Shown here piece by piece: positions 32,700 to 44,107 of a DNA stretch of 64,000 nt. The notes beneath the pieces are model-generated. The model saw only the letters and a program-made list of their open reading frames with translations, did no database searches and was not told the DNA's origin. Every line of letters starts with the position of its first letter. Within the stretch, counting starts at the first letter, position 1. This stretch comes from Rhabdophis nuchalis (lineage: Eukaryota; Chordata; Lepidosauria; Squamata; Natricidae). The DNA lies in contig CM077644.1 of NCBI GenBank assembly GCA_039707465.1, positions 96,329,375 through 96,393,374 of the forward strand. Reading direction: 5' to 3'. A program made the position numbers and the translations under genes.

Positions 32700-33112
32700 G
32701 TATTACACAAAATTGTCTGCTACAACGACCTACCTGTCAATGACTGCTTCAGCTTCAACCGCAGTAATACAAGGACAAACAATAGATACAAACTCAAGGT
32801 AAACCACTCCAAACTCGATTGCAGAAAATATGACTTCAGCAACAGAGGGGTCAATGCCTGGAATGCTCTACCTGACTCCGTTGTTACATCCTCAAACCCC
32901 CACAGCTTCAACCTTAAACTGTCTTCTGTGGACCTCACCCCTTTCCTAAGAGGTCTGTAAGGGGGCCTGCATAAGCGCACTAGCGTGCCTACTGTCCCTG
33001 TCCTATTTTCCCCATTTATTCATACCCATTTCCTGTGTTCATGTCTATGTTTATATTTATACCTGTTATCTTGTACATGTTTGACAAACTAACTAACTAA
33101 CTAACTAACTAA
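32700..33112 (+). mobile_element. Non-LTR retrotransposon 3' end (unresolved clade)
   Basis: With small frame corrections the plus strand encodes a RT C-terminus: YKLKVNHSKLDCRKYDFSN, then RGVNAWNALPDSVVTSSN and LKLSSVDLTPFLRGL. The tail is a (CTAA)n run at 33086..33112. The motif order WNALPDSVV then L...FL is that of LINE C-termini; clade not settled. Confidence 0.6.
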
Positions 33113-33279
33113 ATATTTCTCACTCTTCTAACATGATGGAAACATAAGCTTGGAGACCAGACCCAAGCCTTTGATGAACAGCAGTATGGTATGAAGGACA
33201 TCCTGAAAGAGACATAGGAAGGTTGGCCATCAATGACTTGACCATCATTGAGCAGGTGATTTGACCATTACTGTGTCCA

Positions 33280-33649
33280 TGGCTTTGGTTCACTTAGTGA
33301 TCAAAGTTATGACAACACTGAAAAAAGTGACTTGGGACTGTTTTTCACACTTACAACTGTTGTAGCATCCCAGTGGTCATGAAAGCAAAATTCAGACACT
33401 TGGCAACTGACTCATATTTATGACAGTTGCAGTGTTCCAGGGTCATGTGATCAACCTTTGCGACCTTATAAGCAAAGTCAATGGGGAAACCAGTTTCAGT
33501 TAACAATTATGTGACTAATAACTGCACTGATTCACTTTATAGCTGTGGCAAGGAAGGTCATAAAATGGGCCACATTCACTTAATAAATGTTTTGCTTAGT
33601 AACATAAATGTTGGGTTCAATTATGGTCCTAAGTCAAGGACTACCTGTA
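33280..33649. mobile_element. TA-flanked MITE (CAGGTAGTCC family)
   Basis: Interior blocks match the family well (AGTGATCAAAGTTATGACAA, CAGTGTTCCAGGGTCATGTG region). The right end is GTCAAGGACTACCTGTA. The left terminus is eroded. Confidence 0.75.
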
Positions 33650-33693
33650 TTTATTTGATTTTCTCTTCCAAAATATTTCTCAATTCCATAGGG

Positions 33694-34239
33694 CAGTGGT
33701 TCCCAATCTTTTTAGCTTGGCGGTCCGGCCCAGGGGAGGGGGGGAGAGGGGCCTGTGTGAGTGGCAAGCACATGCGTGTGTGTGTGTGTGTGCGTGCGCG
33801 CGCGGCTCCATTTCTGTGAGCGGTGCAAGTGCACGCCTTACACTGTCATGAATGGAGCTTTGCGTGCATGGAGAGGGTGCTTGCTCTCACACACAAAACT
33901 CCACTCATGTGGAAGGCTGACAGTTGCACTTGCACGTGAAGTTCCATTTGCACGAGGGGGACTTCTTGAGCGGAGGGCACTTGTGCTTGCACGCCAAGCT
34001 CCACTCGTTCAAGTGGAGGATGTTAGTGTGCAAAGAATTTCATGCAAATGGAGCTTCGTGCTCAACCGCAAGTGCCCTCCACGCATATGAATGGAGCTTC
34101 ACATTGTGTGTGCACGCTTGTCTGTTGTTCGCACAAGTGAAACTTCCTGTGCATATATTTTCCCATTTCTTCCACAATCCCAATTTCAAATATGTTGCGA
34201 CTGAGTAGTGGGCTGCGGCCCAGGGGTTGGGGACCTCAG
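33694..34239. mobile_element. hAT MITE with internal degenerate minisatellite
   Basis: It starts CAGTGGTTCCCAATCTTTTT and ends AGGGGTTGGGGACCTCAG. CCATAGGG and CCATAGGT flank it (7 of 8). The interior holds (TG)n at about 33776..33795 and repeated variants of GAATGGAGCTTTGCGTGCA and GCAAGTGCACGCC. Confidence 0.85.
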
Positions 34240-34247
34240 CCATAGGT

Positions 34248-35088
34248 TGGGGGGGGGGGGATATGAATACGTTCTGAAATTATGTTTTCTTTGTATGTAA
34301 TTTCACTCTCCCATGGCAGGCTAAATGGGCATGAATTCCACTACCATAGCAACAATGTGTCTCTGGATCCAACATATGGTATAGAATTGCTCCATTGATT
34401 CATTATAAAATTATTGCCTGGCTTAATGCATGTAATATTTTAGAATAGTCTTTCAATAGCAATTACCCACTATGATATTATGGCTTTGCTGTTAATCGCT
34501 GGTAATAAAAATTAAACATTATTTCAAGATAAAACATTCCAAAACGCTGCATATTATGATTCCATATTTCAAAACTGGATGCGGTAAATTATTGTATTTA
34601 CCTTGACAGCCACCTAGTGGTAAAGATGGAATTTGTTTGTAAAAAAATAAAATAAAACAGTTACATACAATATATGTTGTACAATAGAAAAAAATTCCAA
34701 TTGCACAAGAGAATTGGATTTGAAAGCAGCCAAATTATTTTAAGTATTTTTGATAGCTTGATAAATTAATGCCGTAGTATTAGTGGCACAGAAAAAAATA
34801 CAGAAAGCGTGTTTTTGGACAGCTATGGCTGAGCCTCCAATTCTCTTGGAAAGCAGATCTGGTGAGCTCCCTTCTGGGTCATAGCTAACAAAAATCCTAA
34901 TAGTTGTTACTATGTCTTTTCTATGGAGCAACTGCTACTAGTTCCGAACCAGAACTGTTCCAGTGGCCAGGCTCTAAGCTTATGCAGCATCTAACATCTC
35001 TGAAATAAAAGTACAATGGATTTACAGGGTTTCACATAGAGAGCAAAAAGGTAAGTTAACTCATCCCTCTACTGTTGCTTTGTATGGT
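34248..35088. other. Intergenic stretch, nothing recognised
   Basis: AT-rich; no recognised gene or repeat. Confidence 0.45.
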
Positions 35089-35342
35089 TCAGGTAGTCCT
35101 CGACTTAAAAACATAATTGGGACTGGAATTTCTGTTGCTAAGTCATGCTGTTAAATGAGTCATGCCCAATTTTATAGTTCTTTTTGCTGCAGTCATTAAG
35201 TGAAGGAAGTGCATGAATTTTGATCACAAGATTGTGGGGGTACAGTAATAGTCATTACTGCAAGGACTGGTCACTTTTTTCAGCACAGTCAACTTGAAAT
35301 GGTGGTTAAATAAATGGTTGTAACAATCAAGGATTACCTGTA
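35089..35342. mobile_element. TA-flanked MITE (CAGGTAGTCC family)
   Basis: Left end CAGGTAGTCCTCGACTTAAA, right end AATCAAGGATTACCTGTA, internally deleted relative to longer copies. Confidence 0.8.
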
Positions 35343-35544
35343 TGTTCTAAAGACGATCTATAGAAGCAAGGGAGAGAAATCTGCTTTCAAAAAATATTAT
35401 TTTACTGTTGCTCCAAACATCTAAATCAGAACAAGTCAGGTTAAAAAAAATGAATTGGAATATTTTGAATATGTGCTGTTAAATGGACTCAACTCTCCCA
35501 ATTTCTTCCCTTGCGCCTGGATCACTAGACCAAGCTGCCTCTTG

Positions 35545-35885
35545 TTACCTTTGTTTATCTACCTCTTCAGATATAATGCTGTATAGAGCATTGCACGAAA
35601 ACCAATCAGAGCTCAAGATAGTTTCCCCCCCCATCCCATCACTCTGCTGAACACTTAATTCGCACAGCACTGTCTCAATTCTCATCTTTTCTCATCATCT
35701 TTCCTACTATCTTCTACTGGTTTCTTATGATTTATCAGTTGTTGTTTGTAACTTACGATTAATGATTGTAACTATGATTATGACCTATGATTTGCTCTTT
35801 ATATGTACACTGTGAGCTCATGCACTGGAGACTAATTCCTTTTGTGTCTGATCACACTTGGCCAATAAAGAATTCTATTTTATTC
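35545..35885 (+). mobile_element. LINE 3' UTR with ATTCTA-type tail
   Basis: It ends TCACACTTGGCCAATAAAGA followed by ATTCTATTTTATTCTA. The preceding ATGTACACTGTGAGCTCATG is a 3' UTR block I know from snake genomes. Clade not settled. Left boundary approximate. Confidence 0.55.
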
Positions 35886-37539
35886 TAGTGAATGGGTATC
35901 CCTTTTGGATGAGAATACCATATAAACTAAATAAGTAAGCATTTTGGAAGAGGATATTTGGACATGAATTGCACAGAAATTTCTTAAGGTTTACTGAAAT
36001 GAACTGGGTTACAGAAATTTCAGCAGCTAGACTATTTCTGACCCTTACGGTACAGTATCATATATATCATAAAGGCATATGATGAATGAGCCCTAGCCAT
36101 CCTGGCTAGTATCCTAACCACCCTTGCAATTAAAAACTAATCTAGGCTTATGATGGCCTGATTAAAATCAGAGTTACAATATGCTGAAGAAAACAAAAGT
36201 GTAATCCTTCCGGCTACCTCATTTTGGGGAAGGGAGGTTTTAAAAGAACAAAGAACCATCGAAATACAGCTGACTCTTTTCTGGCTGACAGCTGCTTAAC
36301 CATAAGATACCCGTTAATCCAGATGACAGGCAGAGCCAAACACAGATTGTGGTTCAAGGTCTTCACCATAATTGCAATTTTGACAATGGTCAGGGTTCAG
36401 ATGACAGGGCAAATCCAACCACAATATATGTAACTTAGCACATTGGGCCAATGACCCCACATGACCCTGTATTTTGAGTGCTGCATGGAATGGGTTCAAA
36501 TGTTCAATCGAGTATAATACTGGGTGATACCAGCGTGTTCCTTTTCATTAGAATATCAGAAAGGTTGGTAGAAGGATTATGTGTGCTATTATTAAGATCC
36601 TTTCAAAAAACAAGGCACTATAAATAGCAATTAAACAATTAAACAATAATCCTCGGCACCTCTCCATTTTACCAAATAATTTACTGGGTAAAGCTGTTAC
36701 ATAATCTCAAAACATGATTATGAAGAATCTGTGCCTTGAATAATAACAAGCAATCTGCAGAATAACTGGATGAATTTGTCACCCAGAGTTAGAAGGTAGA
36801 TGTGCTTCAAAAAAATCTCTTTATTAACTCATTTTGCAGCTTTTTAATTTTCTCGTAACATGTCTCCTTTTATGACAAATGTACTCCCACAAAAATCTTT
36901 CAAACGTGAAAACTTTAAACAGTATAAAATATTACCACATAAAATAACCCAGTTTAGGATCCATGGGAAGTGCCAGCCAGCTATAGTCAATTCATTCATC
37001 CTCTTTTTGTCCTTCAATTTTTCTTGTGTTCTGGGAAGTCGGTCCACATTTCTTTGTTGCCAAGAATGTTCACTTTTGATAGTCTTTTGTTGGGGGGGGG
37101 GGAATAAGAATTGCAAATTATATAGTTTATATGAGTTTGCTGATACCACTATTTTTTATGTAGAAGATGCAGTTTTCTCAACTGTACTCAAAGAATATTG
37201 ATTTTTTTTATGGTAAGAAACGATCTACAGAAAATAAGCAGAGAAAAAAATTAATCGAACATCTATTGTACACAAACTGCTTTTGTAGAGAGTAATGGAG
37301 GTGGCCTTGATAGACATATTCATGAATTGTTACCTAGGCAAGGAGAACTGAGAAATTCTTGAAGTCCTGAGAGCAAGATAATAATCGGAGGTGACTCATT
37401 GGAAGGAGGACACAATCAGATTTGCCAGATTTGTATGGCTGCCTAGGTCTCACACATGGTCCATAGAGAAGGGACCACCATGGAGAAGGTCCCTTTTTTC
37501 ATCCTTTTAGGAGTACATCACTGATAGATGGGGTCTACA
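35886..37539. other. Intergenic stretch, nothing recognised
   Basis: No gene or clear repeat was recognised in about 1.65 kb. Confidence 0.45.
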
Positions 37540-38990
37540 ATATACCCTGCCTTTGCGCCCATCAGAAGAGATGTAAATGGGAGATAGGTGACCCTTCAAA
37601 TAGCATGATCCCAGGCCATGTAGTGCTTAAATTGTATCCAGAAGCAGATTGGCAGCTAGTGCAGCTCCTACAATAGAGATGGCATGAGCACAAGTCAATG
37701 CTAGCACAAACCTCTGGGCTACTGTATTCTGAACCAACTGAAGCTTTTAGAGATTCTTCAAGGGCAGCCCAATAAACATAGAGCACATTATAATAGTAAT
37801 GTGACTGGAAGTGATCAGGGTGTGGGTGACTGTGAGAAAGGCAGGTTGGCCCAGGAATGGGCTTAACTGGTATACAACTTGTAGCTGGCTCTCCTGGTTA
37901 TTTATAACTGTCATCTGCTCCTTAAAGCAGAAGTCATGAGTTCAGAAGAACCCCCAGATTATGCATTGGGTCAGTCTGGGGCAGTGCAACCCCATTCATG
38001 ACCAAAGATCATTGGTAATTCTCCAAGAGCCTCTCTAACCCACTCCATCTTACCAGGATTCGGATTTAGCCTGTTGCCCCCTATCCAGACCTCAACAGCT
38101 TCCAACCACCAAGAGAGGGCAGCCACAGCATCGCTTAACTCACCACAGGCAGAGGGGTACAGCTGAATATTGTCATCAGCATACTGTTGATATCTCATTC
38201 CAGGGTGAGGGATGATATCTCCTCCCTCAATTTCATGCAGATGTTAAACAGAAGTGGAGAAAGCACTGGCCCTTTAAAAGCCTTGCAAATCAGGACCCTA
38301 AGATTGGACCTCTCACTTGTAATTGGCGCTGACTGAAAATGGCCTCAGGGGAAGGAAGTGAACCATAATAAGACATGCCACCCCCAATTCCCAATCTGTT
38401 CCAGAAGGATACGTGGTCGGTGGTATCAAAAGCCACTGAGAAATCAAGTAGACAAGAAGGGGTGTCCTACCCTATCTCGCTCCCACCAGAGTTCATCACA
38501 AAATGCAACCAATGCCTTTTCCATCCCATATCCAGGCCTGAATCTCAACTGAAGGGGGTCCAGATGATCTGCTTCATCCAGAATCCTTGGAAGCTGCAGT
38601 TGGCTACTTTCTTAATGATGTTCCCCAAAAATGGGAAGTTGGAGACAGGATGATTCCCCCCCCCCCCCATCTGGGTAGGATCTAGTAACGGCCTCTTAAG
38701 AAGGGGGCAAACTACAGGCTCTTTAATGGTCTGGAGCACCATCTCCTTCCTCAAAGTAGCATTTATCATCACCATCACCCACCCACATGTCACCTCCCAA
38801 GAGGCCTTAGCCAGCTTGGGAGTGGGGAGGGGAACATGGATCTAAAGCACAGGTGGCTACGCTGACATTCCCTAGGATCCTGTCCACTTCGTTAGGACCT
38901 ACAGGGTCAAACTGTTCCCAGGTATGAGGGCAAAGCCCTACTCCAGCATCACCACTAGACTTATGTCCACACTGACATCTAACTCTGATT
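37540..38990 (-). mobile_element. Ancient L2 LINE, heavily decayed
   Basis: The complement retains YADDNIQLYPSACGELSDAV and GGNRLNPNPGKMEW, matching the RT active site and downstream block of L2, with many stops and frameshifts. The 3' part near 37560..37800 shows the AACTGAAGCTTTTAGAG and GGGCAGCCCAATAAACATAG blocks. Much older than the L2 copy at 47.6 kb. Confidence 0.75.
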
Positions 38991-40197
38991 CTGAGTGACG
39001 TCCTAGCCAGCGTGGTAGACTTCCACAAGCATCTCCATTACGTCAGGAGTCTAGGACTTCTGGAGTCCAAGGAGCAAATAAAAGTTTAAAGAACAAATCA
39101 GCCAGCAGCCTACCATCCTCCACACTGGGTCTGATGTTTAGTCCTTCAAGGATGTGGAACATTAGCTTGTAAGCATTGCTAGTTCCATCATTATTGGCTG
39201 TTTTGGCTGAGGTTTCCAGAAACAACTTCTGAAAAGTTTTAATTCTCCATTCTACTTTAGGTAGAAATCTTCAAGTTCCGGTAGATCAAGATCCTTGAGA
39301 CAGTGGTGATGCTTGGGCTATATTTGGAATTTTCCACGTCTACATTATTTTCTGTTATGGGAAACCTTAAAAAGAATTTCACATCAATAAAGTAACTGCT
39401 CAGGAAGCTACAGTTGTAGCTTGTGCATGATGAATAGGCTGTCGGACTTGTTTGCCACACACAGCACAACCTACAATTCTGCAGGCTATTGCTCAACCTA
39501 TTCTGAGGTTTGCAAGTTTGCAAAACAATTACCTCTTTTTAGTGTGGATGAGTCATTATCAGCAAAATATGGCACCATCCTTAACTCCACCCTATCTGGG
39601 TCTCTCTCCCTATGAAAAATGTCCTGTAGAATTATCCTCAATACTTGGCTATAATCTAGCCCCAGAACCTTCACTACTTGCCCAGAAGCACTAAACTACT
39701 TGCCCAGAAGCACTAAACCCCCAAAGATTCCGGTGTTAAGAATTACCGTTTTGCTGACAATCAACTAGACATTGGGTAATACCTTTTCCAGTGTCTCCAT
39801 TGTAAAGATTTAAACTGTTCCTAAAATTTGACTACTATAACCCTGGTTTAATTAAAAGGGAACTGGTTTGCCTCTTTCAATCAGAATTCCAGGAAACAGA
39901 AATTAAGGTAGAAAAAAATAGCATCAAAATTGTATTGCAGATCTACTTTGTGCTTCATGTAAAAACAGTCTCTTCCCAAATGGGGACTGAAAAACCAAAT
40001 TATGTAAAAGCAAGAACCTACTGGCGTTGGAATGAAAGGATTTTTTTAAAAAATAGACCTGAAAATGATCTGCAATAGTTTTATAGATCAAGAATGCAGT
40101 TCATCGGGAGGTGGGCAGCTAACAAATTCAAACAGAAATATTTTATACATGGTCAATTAGCTATACTTATGTTACGTAGATCAGGTGTCGTCTTAGG
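38991..40197. other. Intergenic stretch with a 23-bp tandem duplication
   Basis: ACTACTTGCCCAGAAGCACT is duplicated in tandem at about 39672..39718. Otherwise nothing was recognised. Confidence 0.5.
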
Positions 40198-40224
40198 TGC
40201 AGGTAGTCCTTGGCTTACACCATT

Positions 40225-40645
40225 CCTTTAATAATAATAATAATAATAATTTTAATTTATAAAACCGCTCTCCCCCCGAAGGGACTCAAGGTGGTGCACA
40301 GGGAATTTAAAAATACATACATAAAACCAACAAGCATAAATACAATTAAAATAAATTAAACTAGACCCTGCGCTAAAATCCCAAACTGACTAAAACTGGA
40401 CCCCAAAAAGTCCCTAATAAAACAATTCGATTACCCCAAGCCGGCCAGGCAGAAGAAATGAGTTTTCAGTTTTTGACGGAAGGAGCGGAGGTCCGTGGTT
40501 GTTCTAATTTCGGGGGGAAGGTCATTCCAGAGGGTCGGGCCCACCACAGAGAAGGCCCTTCCCCTGGGCGTCGCCCGCTGGCATAGCCTAGTGGACGGCA
40601 CCCGGAGAAGTCCCTCTCTGTGGGAGCGAATCGGCCGCAGGGATG
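40225..40645 (-). mobile_element. L2 3' end fragment
   Basis: (AAT)n, ACCGCTCTCCCCCCGAAGGG and the complement frame GRAFS-like block (read here as the antisense of AFSVVGPTLWNDLPP-type sequence) identify an L2 3' end inserted in the MITE. Confidence 0.85.
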
Positions 40646-40866
40646 TATTTAATGACCGATGTTATAAGAGTGATGATTTTTCCACTCTTATGGCCATTTT
40701 TCACACTTATGACCATTGCAGCGCCATGGTCACATGATCAAAAATCAAATGCTTGGCAAATGTATTTATGACAGTGGCAGTGTCACAGGGTCATGTGATC
40801 TCCTTTTATGATCTTCTGATGTTGTAACTTGGAGTGGTCACTAAATGAATTGTTGTAAGTTGAGGA

Positions 40867-41172
40867 CGCTGGTGGGTTCCAGCCGGTATGGCCTGGCACA
40901 GCTGTGCTGGTAGTAGCCGGGAGCAGCTGACAGCGTACTGGTAAGGTGGCTCGTTTGGCCCACCTGCCTGCCCGCGTTCTATACCTGTTTTCAAAGCAAC
41001 TGGCCAACTGCGCCTGTGCGCACAGCGTGTGGCGCCTGTGCAACCTCCAACAAGCAGCTGGGTGTCGCAGGGGCAGTGGAGTGCGCACATGAGCACAGAG
41101 CGCGTGCATGAACAGGACGCCCAGCCCAGTGAGCAGCATACTGGTAACGACAGGGAAAAGAACCCACCACTG
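40867..41172. mobile_element. hAT MITE (CAGTGGTGGGTTC family), perfect 8-bp duplication
   Basis: It starts CGCTGGTGGGTTCCAGCCGG and ends AAGAACCCACCACTG. GTTGAGGA flanks both sides (40859..40866, 41173..41180). GC-rich interior, no coding capacity. Confidence 0.85.
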
Positions 41173-41344
41173 GTTGAGGACTATCTGTACATTTGGTGGA
41201 AGAGTGATTACATGATCAGTGAAGGACTGGCCCAAATAAAAGACCTCTTCTGAACATCTCTTTGGCTATAAAAAAAGTTGCATGGGAAGGATATTCAAGC
41301 TTCTCTATGACATTACCCCCCAAAAAGCTGAACATTCAAGCATT

Positions 41345-43181
41345 AAATATAAAAACACATTTGAATTTTATTGCTTGAGGAATACAGCATATGAAAAAGC
41401 ACAAGAATGACCAAAGGAAAAGTTGCAGGGATTCAAACTTATGATACATGCCAGATGCAGTAAAATAGTAACCTGAACTCTGCATCAGAAAAGAAAATGT
41501 TCTTGCTTAAAAAAAATGTTTCATTTAAAACAGGAAGAGTAAGGGTATCATAGTACAGATTAGAAAAGCCAACACTGCACATTAACATAGTTTCATTAGT
41601 CTAGTGTTTCTACCTTTGGTACATCAACCTCCATGACAACTAGATCTTGTCCCAATACTTAACAAGTTGAACCCATCTTTTTTTTCCCCTGCTTAACATT
41701 CAAACTAATGTATTTCTCAATAACCAGTGTATAAATAATGATGCAAGTTAATTCATGGGAAGCCCCTTAGAACTTAAATTGCAGCCAGGCCTTTAATTCG
41801 ACGTCTAATTTAGTCTTCGGCTTTGCAGATAGGATGGTTTTGCCCTTCCGTTGCATATTTCTGTAACCATCAAAATCTTATCGCTTTAAAAACGTTTGAT
41901 GTATCCATATGCAAGACCTGAGACTGCACCTTTCCTCTGCAAAAAAGGTACCAGAAAAACATGAGGTGTGTTTTTTTTTCAAGTATATTGTCAAATTGTA
42001 AATAGCTATCCGAGTACTGCTCTTAAAAAAAAAACCACACACACCCTAAAAGATATTCCTTATTCAGGTTTTGTCAGCCGGCCTAGACTTTCAAGCCACC
42101 AAACTAAACTTTGCAACTAAATTGTTATTTAATCCCCTATCTGAATGTAGAAGCCATCAGTTTGACAATATAAAGCTTCTCTATTGGTAGACTAGCCTGA
42201 GAAACTGTTAACATTGTGCTGACGACAACACTTTAATAATCAGAATTAAATAAAAATTCCTCTGACAGTGAGCATGCTCATTAATTCCAATGTTTGTTTT
42301 CACAGTCCTATTTAAGCATTCCTCATCAAACAGAATTAAAAACAAATCTGTTCTTCCAAATTTTACTTTTCCTTCAAGTAGCATGTGCATTATAACATGC
42401 TTAAGACGATGCCTCTAACCCCATCTACTGTTAAAATTAAACAGCTTTTAAACAAGAACCATTTTAATTCTCCAAATTGGGGAACATTTGAAATGAAATA
42501 CCTGTTTTGCTGAGAACACTGAATCAATATCATAATAAAGTTCTGGGTTTCATTTTTTATTTTTTTTTACCCCATACTCAAAAAAAAAATAATATCATGT
42601 ATCTGTACAACGGCTATTAAACATACATTTTTCTAGTTTGGCAAAAATGTATAATTTCTCAGATTGGTGATATTAAGCAATGTTATTTATTGCCATGTGT
42701 CTCTTTCCTTACTTAAAAGACAAAGAATTCAAAGTACGCTGAACCCTTTGCTTTTTTATTCTCCCCAAAGCAGATTAAATGCCTTCTCTATTTCAAAAAC
42801 ACAAATTAAAAATGTTTACACAAGATTCTATGGTTAAAAGGGAAGAGAAATGCAAGTGTGAATTTAGAGTTTTCTGTATAAATTCTGCTATATTTTATAA
42901 ACGTTATTGTAACACTGTTGATCAAATAAATGACGTACAGCTGTCTAAAATTTCCATAAACACCATTAAAAATCCAAAGTTGATATGATACTGAACCTTA
43001 GGTCCTCAAAAGTTCAAAAAGACAGTTTTGACATGTACAGCACACAACAGCAGACGTCCTTAAAATACCAATGGCTGGTCCAAGGAGAAGACAAAGTTAC
43101 AGGCAAGCATTCATTTCACTGGTTTTGTTGTGCAGGAAAACTATTTCTTGGTGAGGACTGAAAACTCCGCCTAGAAACATT
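41345..43181 (-). other. DR1: DR1 3' UTR (extent predicted)
   Basis: It starts directly after the DR1 stop and is AT-rich, with little recognisable repeat content compared with its surroundings, as expected of a constrained UTR. Several AATAAA hexamers lie in the complement (near 42555, 42685, 42755); the most distal is at 41372..41367, followed by a T/G-rich stretch. The length of about 1.8 kb is plausible for DR1. Alternative shorter ends are possible. Confidence 0.55.
41367..41372 (-). terminator. DR1: Candidate DR1 polyadenylation signal (AATAAA)
   Basis: TTTATT on the given strand gives AATAAA in the complement. The next 60 bases of complement contain TGTGTTTTTATA and GCTTTTTGGGG, a downstream T/G-rich element. 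The MITE block ends just beyond, at 41189. Confidence 0.5.
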
Positions 43182-43328
43182 TCAGATGTCATCTTCATCA
43201 TCTTCATCTTGAGAAGATCCTGCCTGGTTGATTGCACTGGCAGAGGCAGCAGCAAGCTGGGCCTGTTGAGCAGCTTGTTGCATTTGAAGCCATTCCTGCT
43301 GGGCCAGCTCTGCCTGCTGTTGTCTAGC
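43182..43328 (-). CDS. DR1: DR1 coding exon 3 and stop
   Basis: The acceptor TTATCTTCCTAG precedes GCTAGACAACAGCAG. The exon encodes ARQQQAELAQQEWLQMQ, an Ala/Gln-rich stretch, then NQAGSSQDEDDEDDI and a TGA stop at 43184..43182. The Gln/Ala-rich region and acidic C-terminus are characteristic of DR1. This frame is separate from the longer random frame on the same strand. Confidence 0.96.
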   Translation of the reverse strand, partial: ARQQQAELAQQEWLQMQQAAQQAQLAAASASAINQAGSSQDEDDEDDI

Positions 43329-44043
43329 CTAGGAAGATAAAGCAAGAAGTTTAGAGTGAATTAATGCACTACAATGTATATCACTATACGCCTGCCAGCT
43401 TGTGGGAGGGGAGATTACATAGCTTTTAGCAAGGCAGTTATAGAAGCTTTTCCTTTAAAACAATAACTTTGGGATAACAAGCCTGTTTTTCTCCTTTACC
43501 TACTTTAGCTATTACAATTTGGAGGCTCTCCCACTCCTGATGACTCTGGGTGGTTTACAGTAATAATTAGAATAATATCAAAAAAGAAGAGAGATTCATA
43601 TGCAGCCTGAAGATAGACATAGAATTAGAAATCCATCATTGCAGGTTTCACATTCAACCTACTGCAAGATGTGGGAGAATAATGAGATCTTCACAATAAC
43701 TTCCTGAACACTATCAAGGTAGTTGTTACTGGGATCAATCAGGAGACACTCCTTACTCCTTTTGAATGTTCATCCCAGTACTGGGATACTTAGCACAAAG
43801 AGAATTAATGGCTTTATTTATAACTAGCTATACCCGGCCACGCGTTGCTGTGGCCCAGTCTGGTTAAATGGCCAACGAATCTGTGTGTAGATCTACACCT
43901 GCACACATACACACAACCATAAGGCCCAACCTACCTACCTACTGTATTTCTCCCTCTTTATCTATCTATCCCTCTAACTACCTACCTACTGTATTTCTTT
44001 CTTTCTCACCTACCTACCTACCTACCTACCTACCTACTGTGTT

Positions 44044-44107
<64 letters not shown>

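Larger units (their letters stand above)
40199..41189. mobile_element. TA-flanked MITE split by L2 and by a hAT MITE
   Basis: The left terminus CAGGTAGTCCTTGGCTTAC at 40200 is followed by L2. The family resumes near 40646 (AATGACCGATGTTATAAGAG). It breaks again at 40866, and ends after the hAT insert with GTTGAGGACTATCTGTA. Confidence 0.75.

Noticed and set aside
32211..32743. Coding frames rich in Ser/Leu/Pro
   Set aside because: They translate the polypyrimidine tract of a LINE 3' UTR flanked by a target duplication.
43097..43345. 82-codon complement frame starting MLYLPRLDNS
   Set aside because: It is out of frame with DR1 exon 3, which in the correct frame gives the conserved Gln/Ala-rich C-terminus.
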